From positions 50,297 through 114,296 of the forward strand of contig JAQFVV010001090.1 in NCBI GenBank assembly GCA_028023455.1: a stretch of 64,000 nt of DNA. Reading direction: 5' to 3'. The position numbers were made by a program, and so were the translations under genes. The stretch comes from Epiperipatus broadwayi. Its lineage: Eukaryota > Onychophora > Udeonychophora > Euonychophora > Peripatidae. Below are positions 55,737 through 64,000 of the stretch, piece by piece. The notes beneath the pieces were generated by a model that was not told the DNA's origin, searched no databases, and was given only the letters and a program-made list of their open reading frames with translations. How positions within the stretch are numbered: the first letter of the stretch is position 1; each line of letters begins with the position of its first letter.

Positions 55737-55855
55737 GAGGAGGAGGTTCTGCGTTGACCACTAGCTCTTGGCAATAATAAATGTAGAAACAGCTCAAAAG
55801 CATGAAAATAATTTGCATGCCAATGCATGGTAAGGTCATTTTCAAGTGAAATAAT
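55737..55855 (-). CDS. Signal-peptide exon of a Ly6/LYPD6-like gene
   Basis: Read on the minus strand, this segment has a polypyrimidine tract and TTTCAG acceptor just above 55855 and a consensus GTAAGT donor at 55736-55731. An ATG at 55839 opens a frame of 34 codons plus one base that begins MTLPCIGMQIIFMLL and continues with a hydrophobic stretch, then CQELVVNAEPPP. That is a typical signal peptide: short n-region, hydrophobic core, small residues before the mature part. The acceptor upstream of the ATG implies at least one further 5'UTR exon at higher coordinates. The exon ends in phase 1, which fits the Ly6-domain exon at 19039. The product would enter the secretory pathway and, by family, probably become a GPI-anchored surface protein. 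Splice signals and peptide are seen directly; the pairing of the two exons is inference. A minimal SINE sits about 95 bp upstream of the acceptor. Confidence 0.6.
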
Positions 55856-55942
55856 CTGAAAAACGAAATAAGCAATAAATAATTACAAGTGATAATACAA
55901 TAATAACAAACAATAAGAATTATAATAAAAAGAAATTATTTA

Positions 55943-56063
55943 ACTATTTTTTCTCATATGTCATAGCATTGGCCGGAACGCGAACCCCACAACCGTCTGC
56001 AACCAAATACTTGCTTGCAAGGCGATTGCGATGACCTCTCGGCTAACAATGCTTCACTATTTT
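55943..56063 (-). repeat. Minimal tRNA-like SINE (subfamily b) with 8-bp duplication
   Basis: SINE 55951-56055 flanked by ACTATTTT (55943-55950, 56056-56063). Minus strand: GCATTGTTAGCCGAGAGGTC, TTGCAAGCAAGTATTTGG, GTTGCAGACGGTTG, GGGTTCGCGTTCCGGCC, AATGCTATGACATATGAG. Confidence 0.8.
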
Positions 56064-56174
56064 GGTGTGCTACTATAGTTTTTATAGAGAATGTAAATGT
56101 AAAATACACATAAACACACATTTTCATATATTATAAATATTTAAAAACACAAATAAATATAATATTAAATAATA

Positions 56175-56425
56175 CAGTCATAAAGATATATATGAGAGAT
56201 AGTGACCTGAGCCAACTGATGAGTGCTGATTCAGCACGAAATGCATCTTGAGAATCATTTGTCTTTTATTGTATCTTTATTTAAGTGAATTTAAAAAGAA
56301 TGGGAAGTATGGAGGTGTTTAATATATATATATATAACTCCGTGTGTGTAAAATAAATAAAAAATCAGATATATTAATCTTTAACCGAGGTTTAAAGTTT
56401 ATATCTGTGCTAGAGATAATCTTTC
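56175..56425 (+). mobile_element. Family 1c element
   Basis: ATATATATGAGAGATAGTGA, hammerhead (56211-56252), TCTTTTATTGTATCTTTATT, AAAAAGAATGGGAAGTATGG, AACTCCGTGTGTGTAAAATA and the trailing TTTAACCGAGGTTTAAAG block, in the same order as 50985-51245. Confidence 0.65.
56211..56252 (+). ncRNA. Candidate hammerhead ribozyme (family 1c)
   Basis: GCCAA (56211-56215), box 1 CUGAUGA (56216-56222), stem II GUGCUG-AUU-CAGCAC (56223-56237, six pairs: complete), GAA (56238-56240), stem III AUGCAU (56241-56246), C at 56247 (AUC), then UUGAG. Core intact; stem I next to the core has three pairs then a C-A mismatch where the sister copy at 51011 has C-G. Confidence 0.62.
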
Positions 56426-56429
56426 TGAG

Positions 56430-56640
56430 TTTAATCCAATATTTCTGAAGTATAGCTTCTTTTGTCCACAACACTCTAACAAACTTCCTTTATCTTATCC
56501 ATCCATCTTACATATGTTCTCTTTCTATATCATTTTATGATGTCTTGGAATCTCTACTAGTGATATCCCCAATCTATCTCCATTTCACCCTTTTCTTTCT
56601 TTCAATGTTGTCAGTGATACCTGTTTTTTTACCTTCACAT
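56430..56640 (-). mobile_element. RTE-like LINE, degraded fragment
   Basis: TATCTTATCCATCCATCTTA, TTATGATGTCTTGGAATCTC and CCAATCTATCTCCATTTCA follow the RTE C-terminal order on the minus strand. Confidence 0.5.
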
Positions 56641-56674
56641 ACTACTTTCTTTCTCCTTGTTATTTTCACTGAAG

Positions 56675-56775
56675 TCCTGCATAGCTGGAGGGTTAAACTC
56701 TGGAATATGGGGTCCTTGAATCAATTCCAGCGCTGACAATTCTGGAATTTAAATCTTCTAATGAATTTCCAAACA
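56675..56775 (+). repeat. tRNA-derived SINE family II
   Basis: CCTGCATAGCTGGAGGGTTA, AAACTCTGGAATATGGGGTC, CTTGAATCAATTCCAGCGCT, AATTTCCAAACAATAA. Confidence 0.55.
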
Positions 56776-57389
56776 ATAAAACTTTGATTTTTTTTTCACT
56801 GCCAACAAATATTTATCATCATTATCAATCCACTGCAGGATAAAGGTCTCTCCAAGTTCAATCCATCTTCCCCGATCTTTAGCTTCTCTTCCCACATCAC
56901 TCCTGCACTCTCTCTTATTTCATCTGTCCATCTCACATGTGATCTCTTGCTGGGTCTTTTACAATCAAATCCAGTTTAAGATTTCAATTCTCCATCTATT
57001 ATCATCTCTTCTAGAAATATGTCCAGCCCAAATCCACTTCAGTCTTTTAATTTTTTCATTGAGATCAGTAACACCTGTTTGTTCTCTTACCCATATATTG
57101 TGTTTTTGATCTCTTCTTGTTGCTTCCAACATGCATATCTCCATATTTCTTTGAGTGGTTTGAAGTCTCTGTATTGCTCTTCTATTAAGTGTCCAAGTCT
57201 CTGTAAAACACATTTATTAAAAACATTCCTTTTCAAACACATTGGCATATTTCCTTTTAGTATCAAGTTATTTATACCAAACACACTCCAAACACGTTTA
57301 ATTCTATGATTAATTTCATCCATTATGTTTCCATCTATATTAATAATCTGACCAAGGTATTTGTAATTGTTAACTTCTTCTAACTCATC

Positions 57390-58075
57390 ATAATCAATCT
57401 TTATTTTCATATTTTGAGAAAATCATAATTGTAATATCCGCACTTACGACTGTACCAAGGTTATAACTGCAAGTCATACTGTGCGGTCAGCAAATAATGT
57501 TATACAATTCCCACGCTGTTCTTTTCCAACGAAGTTCTCCAAACGCATTGGTCTGCCATGAAGCTCTCCAAACGAATTGGTCTGCAATGAAGCTCTCCAA
57601 TGAATTGGTCTGCAACGAAGCTCAGCCATGGATGTTCTCCAAGGAATGGTCTGCACCGACTGCTCTCCAATGAATGGTCTGCAAATGGATGCTCTCCAAA
57701 CGCATGGTCTGCAACTTGCTACTACATGACTGCTCTCTACTACTCCCGATGTTACACTGCCCGATGTTCTCCCAACATGTCTGCTAATAACTGCCTTCCC
57801 CTGTGTAGTTGTTACACCATATTTTATTGCTTGCTGATAACTGTAGCAATTAATCCTTGTCCAATCAGGTAACGTCTTTTATCCAGAAATATTTGAAATA
57901 AGCAAATATCTCTTGGAATTATCGTCCACCATTATGTTACTTAACTTCCTCCATTATCAGCGCGCGATCTACAACAACCACTCAAACAAATTCTAGTTTT
58001 TCTGGAGTGCACAACGTCTGCCATTTTTACAAACACTACAATAATCAATCTTTATTTTCATATTTTGAGAAAATC
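57390..58075. repeat. 35-bp direct repeat around the LTR
   Basis: The 35-bp segment starting ATAATCAATCTTTATTTTCA occurs at 57390-57424 and, identical, at 58041-58075, on both sides of 57425-58040. Confidence 0.9.
57425..58045. mobile_element. Probable solo LTR with internal tandem repeats
   Basis: Segment 57430-58040 (611 bp) starts TGTAATATCC and ends CACTACA, so it has TG...CA ends, and ATAAT flanks it on both sides (57425-57429, 58041-58045), as for a 5-bp LTR-retrotransposon duplication. It is clearly less AT-rich than its surroundings. Inside, 57525-57715 holds about six copies of a 28-29-bp unit with CTCCAA, then ATTGGTCTGCAA. Overlapping frames (57600-57872 plus, 57656-57474 minus) come from this repeat and are not genes. 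No internal gag/pol is present. Confidence 0.65.
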
Positions 58076-58194
58076 CATTAACTTTACTTTAGTCTTTTTA
58101 ACATTTATCTTTAGTCCTACTTTTCTATAACTCCTGCAACATTATGCACATGTTCAATTATGAAATTCTGGCTTGTACATTTAAGTACTATTAA

Positions 58195-58535
58195 AAATTT
58201 AACTAAATATATCTAATGTAGAAAAATAAAAAAATTCAACAGAGCCAATAAGAGTAATTTCTATATGTATCAATAGCTAGGAGTTCAGTTTATCTTATTA
58301 GTTTCTAGGGGAGAGAGAAATAATATTACTAAATGATAAAGAAAAAAGAGTGCAGCTCTAGAGAAAAATTAGAGAAAATGTTAAATAAGTATTTCTGTCA
58401 TGTGTCAAAAGCCTGATTGTTCTTAAAGACAGCTGTTTAAAAATCTGATTGCCTGGCTGAGAAACAACTGTAGCGCATGTGAAAGAATAGCAACCTTTCA
58501 ATTATTACTGATTTAATAACAACATGCGATTTAGA
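58195..58535. other. AT-rich sequence, no feature seen
   Basis: No exon or repeat family recognised. Confidence 0.4.
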
Positions 58536-58539
58536 CAAA

Positions 58540-60585
58540 TGTTATAAAAGCATATAGTAATGGAAACATTAGTTTTACAGAAAATGAATTGAATGAGGCA
58601 AGAAAGAAATTGAAAAGTATAAAGGCAAGAGGTTTAGATGGATAGGCAACAGAGATGGTGATAAATTTTGGAAATAGGCCAAAATTAAATTTACTATCAT
58701 GTTTTAATAAGATGGCACAGAAGACAGAATTTTTAGATAGCTAGAATAATACAAGAGTAAGGCTATTATTTAAAGGAAAGGGTAAGGATAATAGAAAATT
58801 AAACAGTTATAGAAAGATAGTTTTTGCATATATGATGGCTGGAAGGATGGCAAAATGGATGAAAACAAATAATATTGTGGGAGAAATGCAAAAAAGATTT
58901 TAGATTGAATAGGCATATAGGAGATAGTTTATTTGTAGTCATGCAACTTATAGATATGAGTAGGAGTACATACAGGCAATTATATATGGCCTTTATAGAT
59001 ACAGAGAAGGTAAATGATAGAGTAAATAAAAATAGATTATGGGAAGGTTTAGTAAATTTGGAAATGAATGGAGCTTTAGTGAATCTTATTAAGAGATTGT
59101 ATGAAAATAATTACTATATGTATCAAGTATGATATATAGAATCAGTTAGTTAAAAATGGGGTGGAACTAAGACAATGATGCACTATATCACATATTTTGT
59201 TTTTGTTATATTTGAGAGAACTGGAGAGAGAGCAATAGAAAGACTAAGAAGAGAGGTAGAGATACCATTAATAGATAGCAAGGGAGTGTATATATCATCA
59301 GGTCTTTTATTTGCTGATGATATCTTCTTTCACAGAAAGTAGTACAGATATGGAAATTATGCTGAAAATGTGCACAAGGGTGGGTAAAGAGATGGGATTA
59401 AATTTAATGAAGGAAAATCAAAAGTAATGATGATAAATACTAGGGAAAGAGAAGAGAAAGAAATTTTTATTAGGGGATATAAAGTTAAATGTAGTGAATA
59501 GGTATAACTATTTGGGAATTGTTTTAAGCAATAAATGAAGCAAAGAAAAGAAAGGGACTGATAAAGAAATTAACAGTGTTTTCATATAATAAATACGGTG
59601 TAGCTAAAATTGTATGGGAATGGCAGTAGCAGGGTTAACTTATGGTAATGATGTATTACGTGTTAATAAAGGAGTATTAGATTACTTAGAAAAAGTACAA
59701 GGAGAAATAGGAAGACATGCATTAGATGCAGATGTATGGATGGCAAAGGAGGCAATTCAATGAGAAATGGGATAGTCACGTTTTGATATGAGAGATGCAA
59801 AAAGCAAAATGAAAATGTTTGGTAGATTGCAATTTATGAATAGTAAGAAAATATCCAAAACAGTATTTAATTGGGTTACAAGTAAAGGACAGGTAACAAG
59901 AAGGGTAAAAAAGAAAGTACAATATGCAAAAGATTTAGATAAAGACTTTATGTCAGTATACTTGTACAGAAGATGGAATGATTGTGATAGGAGAATTATC
60001 GAGTGTTATAATGGCAAAGAATGGGATAGAAGAATAGATGCATTAATAAAAAATAGAAAGTTGGAAAGATGGAGAACTAGTATAGAGAGTAAAAAGAGTT
60101 TAAATATATATATAGAAGCAAATAAAATATTGGGTGTGAATTAATTTATGATAATAGCAAGGAAAGTAGTTTTCTGCTTAAGGCTTGAACAGGATTATTA
60201 TTAACAAGGGAATATACACATAAATGAAGGAATGTGAGTGATTTAGTCTGAAAGTTATTATATAAGGAAGGTATGGGAAATATTAGACATCTATTAATTC
60301 AATGTAAATGCTAAACAAAGTGATTATACAAAAAGTGAGTTCTTGATTTTTATGCTGGGTTTGGAAAAAGATAGAGGGGTATAGATTTAAAGTCCATAGA
60401 ATGAACAAAGATGATGTTGTGGAAATGGGATGGAGCAGGATAGAGGAATGTGGAGAAAAGGATGAGGAATAGAAAGAGAAGGTAAGATGGCTAATAGGTT
60501 TCTCTGGGCATAGTGGCTGAGAGATTCCTGACTCCAATAAAGGAGAAGCCACAGTGTATCACATCACATCACATGCTTGTAAGGA
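58540..60585 (+). mobile_element. LINE family A, RT to 3' end
   Basis: Longest family A copy. Early RT is readable with frameshifts: FTENELNEARKKLKSIKARG, then LLFKGKGKDNRKLNSYRK; frame 58875-59132 has AFIDTEKVNDRVNKNRLWEG (motif A) and LVNLIKRLYENNYY; LLFADDIFF near 59310-59335 is the catalytic xADD motif; frame 59788-60144 is the post-RT region (FNWVTSKGQVTRRVKKK, RRIIECYNGKEWDRRI). The zinc-knuckle region follows in broken frames to 60480, ending in GGAGAAGCCACAGTGTATCA and ATCAC repeats. Order and motifs fit a non-LTR retrotransposon; clade uncertain. Many disruptions. Confidence 0.85.
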
Positions 60586-60589
60586 GAAT

Positions 60590-61185
60590 GTAGTGAGATG
60601 AATTCCAAACATACCTAATAGTCCATAATTGAAATACATTTTCATAACTTTTTTAGACCAATTCTTTTTTTGAAGTACAAAAGTTATCTGAATGTATAGT
60701 TGTTATAATTGATAAAATTTACTAAACAAGAAATCACATGACTATTAGTAATATAGATTGGATGCAGAAGTATTTATTCATAGCAATAATACAATATTTT
60801 TCAAGACTTAGCTTTTAACAGAAAGACAAATTACATTAATTCATGAATCCAAACTGAGTAAATTAGTTTATGGATAATGTAAAATTATTATTAAACTTCA
60901 AGAAAACTTTTGACAAATGTATGTCCAATGAATACTTTCTTTCACTAATGGTACACTTTGCAACTCACTAGTTAAGATTTTGGAATGAGTTTATTTTTAA
61001 CATCTTCATAAATAATATAACTTTCATATTGTTTCTAAAAAAAGTTCTTTTTGGCTATATGTATCCCCCCCCCCAAAAAAAAAATATTCTTAAGTATTTA
61101 AAAATTTGTTATATTTCCATATTATACATCTTATAACCTTTTTTTTTTTTTTTCAAATTTTTTTTTTATCAATATATTCTCAACA
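60590..61185. other. AT-rich sequence, no feature seen
   Basis: Poly-A/T and a C-run near 61066-61074; nothing else seen. Confidence 0.4.
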
Positions 61186-61189
61186 GTTA

Positions 61190-61295
61190 CGATTTTTTTT
61201 TCTCGTGTGTCATAGCATCAGCTGGGATGCGAACTAGCTAACTCAGGACAACTGCTTGTAAAGTAGCTGCCGCTGACCTCTCGACCACGATTGTA
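61190..61295 (-). repeat. Minimal tRNA-like SINE, 5' end altered
   Basis: Minus strand: GTGGTCGAGAGGTCAGCGGC, TTTACAAGCAGTTGTCC, TTCGCATCCCAGCTG, ATGCTATGACACACGAG and an A run; ACGATT flanks both sides. Confidence 0.7.
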
Positions 61296-61299
61296 TCAA

Positions 61300-61795
61300 A
61301 ATTTGACTTTTAAAATTTGTTGAATTTAGCCAACAATATGATACAAATTTACTCTATGCTTGGATAATTTTTCATTCTTTCTTTTATACCTGTTGGAAAA
61401 TTGGCTATATTCAATATAGAAAGATAAAAGATAAATAATGTGCTTTGTGTAATATAAATACATCACTTCCACCCATAATTCATAAAGATTGCAACATATT
61501 AAATCAATTTTGCTTTTACAGTCAGTATAGCGATATTCATTTGACTAAACCAAATAAACCGAGGCTAAACCAATAAAATGTCACATGATCACAGGATAGA
61601 GGTGCCTATAATTGTTAAAAGCTAAGGACACCATGATATATAGAAACTGAACAGGTTTCAGATCTAAATGACTATGCAGGTAAAGTTGGCTAAAACTAAA
61701 AACATATGTTTTTCAGTTTGGGGTGATAGTTTGATAGTGGAACAGAAAGGTAAATGATATTTGTTAGAGAGAAGGTGTATTAAACCTTAAAGAAA
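61300..61795. other. AT-rich sequence, no feature seen
   Basis: No exon or repeat family recognised. Confidence 0.4.
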
Positions 61796-61797
61796 GT

Positions 61798-61965
61798 GCA
61801 CTGTTCCAAGATTCAATGCTCCACTCTGATGAAAGTCATAGTCTTGAAATTAGTTTGGGGATAATGGATAGAACAGCACAAGATAAGAATTTTAACTCCC
61901 ATTATCTGGCATCTATTAGTTACTAAAACTTACAGTAAGTGGCATAGAGGCTGATGTTCTTTACA
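61798..61965 (+). mobile_element. Old family 2-like element with hammerhead boxes
   Basis: Ribozyme position at 61820-61861, then GGATAGAACAGCACAAGATA, CCATTATCTGGCATCTATTA, ACTAAAACTTACAGTAAGTG. Same order as 11930-12070. Confidence 0.55.
61820..61861 (+). ncRNA. Hammerhead-like motif (old family 2)
   Basis: Box 1 CUGAUGA (61826-61832), stem II AAG-UCAUAGU-CUU (three pairs, 61833-61845), GAAA (61846-61849), short stem III AUUAGU, UU site, then UGGGGA. Stem I pairs UCC with GGA plus one C-G, with two mismatches. Confidence 0.5.
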
Positions 61966-62029
61966 CTCCACTTAATATTTAGATACTCATTTACTAACAT
62001 ATATATATATATTCGAGAAGAGATAGTAA

Positions 62030-62195
62030 TCAAATAGTTGAAGTCTTAAACTGGATATTAAGAGATTTGTAAAAGACCTAGAAAAAGACCACATATAAGG
62101 TGAATGAAATAAGGAATTTTGTTGATATGAATGGATTAAGAAATGGAATTATACTAATTCTGAAGTATATCAATAATGATTGGAAATGATAATAT
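62030..62195 (+). mobile_element. RTE-like LINE, degraded 3' end
   Basis: GTCTTAAACTGGATATTAAG, AAAAGACCTAGAAAAAGACC, GGTGAATGAAATAAGGAA. Confidence 0.6.
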
Positions 62196-62199
62196 TGTT

Positions 62200-62855
62200 T
62201 AGTGATAGCAATGATGTGTATATATAATTGTCATATGGTCATATACATAAAAAAGAAAAAAGAAAAACAAAAAAGAGAGATTGGACAGTGTAGCCGTATA
62301 TATATATGTGTGTGTAATTGCACGCACATAAAAAAATATGCAAAGAAATAAAATATCAAAAACCAATAATCAATGGAATTGCTACTTGAGAATTCATAAA
62401 TAGGTTGAACACCGAACGTAATAGAGCTATATGACATTTCATGGACCATGTTCCATGGTTCATGTACCCATGCTCCATGGTTCAGCGATTCCACCAATAC
62501 AATATAAACGCAGTCATGACAATTTAATTAATATCAGAAAATGTATTTTATATTGTAATGAAATTTAATCAATTGTAGAATACTTACTTTAGATTAAAAA
62601 GCAAAAATTTAGTTCAAAATATTTTTAAAAGATTAAATGCCTAAGGGTCTAATTAAATCTGCGTTTTTTTTTATATCTTTCATATATGATTAAATTAGCA
62701 AAGGTTTATTGAAAAACTAGATGTACTGGATTAAAAAAAAATCGAAAGTTGAAAGCATTTTTTTACTTTGTTCTTTTTATAAAAAGATCATCGATAATCT
62801 CTTAAAACATTTTTTTAAAAACAATTTATGGCCCACATTTATATATATATATAAT
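62200..62855. other. AT-rich sequence, small palindrome
   Basis: TTCATGGACCATGTTCCATGGTTCATG-type short inverted words near 62438-62485 (CATGGACCATG, CCATGGTTCATG). No exon seen. Confidence 0.4.
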
Positions 62856-62861
62856 CTGAAG

Positions 62862-63010
62862 AGAGAGTCCATATGGAGATGACTGGATAAGATAAGGAAG
62901 CCTTGTTTCAGGGATGTGGTGAAGATAATCTGTAGATCAGAAAAAACAGTAAATTTGGACAGACTGTTCTATAGTTCATTGACCGTAGTTGGATGTGATG
63001 ATGATAGTGA
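62862..63010 (+). mobile_element. RTE-like LINE, very diverged 3' end
   Basis: GAGAGTCCATATGGAGATGA, GGATAAGATAAGGAAGCCTT, GGATGTGGTGAAGATAATCT, GACCGTAGTTGGATGTGATG keep the order of the RTE 3' end. Confidence 0.45.
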
Positions 63011-63209
63011 CTTCTAAAAGTTTATCTCTATTCTCTAATTGAGATCAACAAAATATTCAAATTTAATAAATAATTAATGTATAAACACATATCAAGACTA
63101 AATTAAAGGTTCATGAGGTTCCCAGTTTAATTCATAGGTGTCCATATGGTGTACTCAGGTACTACTCATACTGAAAAAAAAACAGGTGCACCTGATTTTT
63201 AAAAAAACT

Positions 63210-63350
63210 CTAATTATCAATGGATTCTAGATAGTTGTACCATAATCACTATTCAGTGATTTCACATCCAATATCCTCAGACTACTTTCTAGCTTATGAC
63301 AACCATTGCTTACTAGAGCTTACCCTATATGGCATTATTGTGTGAAGAAA
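63210..63350 (-). mobile_element. Old family 2-like fragment
   Basis: ACATCCAATATCCTCAGACT, ACTTTCTAGCTTATGACAAC (ribozyme position, degraded), then ACTAGAGCTTACCCTATATG. Confidence 0.4.
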
Positions 63351-63354
63351 ATTT

Positions 63355-64000
63355 TTGCTATGGTTTTAACATCTTATGTAAGCATAAAAAAATAGTAATC
63401 GTATAATGTTTTAGTTGTTTAATTTTAAGAAACATGAAAAAAGATTGAAAATAAGCATGTCCGACATAAATGCTAACATTGATGGCTCTCTCCATAGTTT
63501 TGTGGACTGGTAATATGTTTGGAATGAAGTTATTATTCATTTCACCACCGCAATCAGGCCACATGCAAGATCATAAAGTTTAAGCACTCATATGCAAAGA
63601 TAACACAATTGCACATCTATTCAAGCAAAGGCAAAAGATAATTTATTGATTCATAATATTGAATAAAGGTTTTAATACTAAAGAAAAATGTTGAACTATT
63701 AACACAAATTGCCACTAAGGGGAAGAGGCAAAAATGTTAAAAATGCAGTAGGATTAATAATTCTACTTGCAGATTGGGTTTCTACTGATTCATTATCTTT
63801 TAAAATAAATCATTTCTATAAAATAAAATCAATTTTAAGAATGTCTTCTAGTTTATTTTTACTCTATAATGTTTAGATTTTCTAAGGAACCAAATCTCTT
63901 GTTACAATTTCATATGCTTTTGAACTTCAATCTAAATTTGTTACCAAAGAATGAAGAACAGAAGAGATAAAAGAGACACAAACTCCAGATGTATCTAGTA
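63355..64000. other. AT-rich sequence, no feature seen
   Basis: No exon or repeat family recognised to the window end. Confidence 0.4.

Larger units (their letters stand above)
56815..58190 (-). mobile_element. RTE-like LINE, C-terminal half, split by an LTR
   Basis: Best-preserved RTE copy, minus strand, 58190-58041 plus 57424-56815. Frame 57410-57087 encodes KIKIDYDELEEVNNYKYLGQ, MDEINHRIKRVWSVF and CLKRNVFNKCVL; frame 57213-56965 encodes MCFTETWTLNRRAIQRL, QRNMEICMLEATRRD, WAGHISRRDDNRW and EILNWI. These are the standard RTE/BovB C-terminal blocks (YLG, ETWTL, TRRD, WAGHxxR). A frameshift separates the two frames and the G of the YG(S)ETW block is lost. The 3' end is a GATGAT-type tail near 56815-56830. 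Confidence 0.88.

Noticed and set aside
57474-57872. Cysteine- and repeat-containing frames on both strands
   Set aside because: Products of the 28-29-bp tandem repeat inside the LTR-like insert; no start context, splice sites or domain.

Overview
The window looks like AT-rich intronic and intergenic DNA from an animal, most likely an invertebrate. No bacterial-style operons, dense coding, rRNA or CRISPR array was seen. The animal assignment rests on metazoan-type repeats (RTE/BovB-like and other LINEs, Penelope-like elements, hAT non-autonomous elements, tRNA-derived SINEs) and on two spliced exons of a Ly6/LYPD6-like gene. I cannot name the species.

The only host gene I can support lies on the minus strand. 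One exon (55855-55737) carries a start codon and a signal peptide. A second exon (19039-18959) carries the first part of a Ly6/uPAR three-finger domain closest to vertebrate LYPD6/LYPD6B. Both have good splice sites and matching phase, so roughly 36.7 kb of the window would be one intron. The remaining exons should lie beyond position 1, and any 5'UTR exon lies upstream of 55855.

The rest is a layered repeat landscape. LINE remnants: family A, with a short GATGT-type tail, at 0.66-2.0, 9.05-9.24 and 58.5-60.6 kb; RTE-like 3' fragments at 15.8-18.0, 27.9-28.8, 33.3-34.0, 56.4-58.2 and 62.0-63.0 kb; a third LINE at 36.1-37.2 kb. Two tRNA-derived SINE families: a minimal tRNA-Gly-like one (about 11 copies) and a second with a TAGTGCAGTGG A box. 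DNA transposons: two hAT-type elements with perfect 8-bp target duplications and several long palindromes. There is also a probable solo LTR at 57.4-58.0 kb.

The most interesting component is a set of small elements that appear to carry hammerhead ribozymes (CUGANGA box, stem II, GAAA box, short stem III, UH cleavage site, matching stem I). I see at least three sequence families. Many copies are head-to-head inverted pairs with 3' ends pointing outward, and several are flanked by perfect 13-16-bp target duplications, so the pair was inserted as one unit. The Penelope-like element at 45.2-48.4 kb has the same design: inverted halves, 14-bp duplication, a tRNA-like sequence and a possible hammerhead-like motif near its 3' end. 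This suggests, but does not prove, that Penelope-type machinery mobilised the ribozyme-bearing elements. All autonomous elements seen here are broken.
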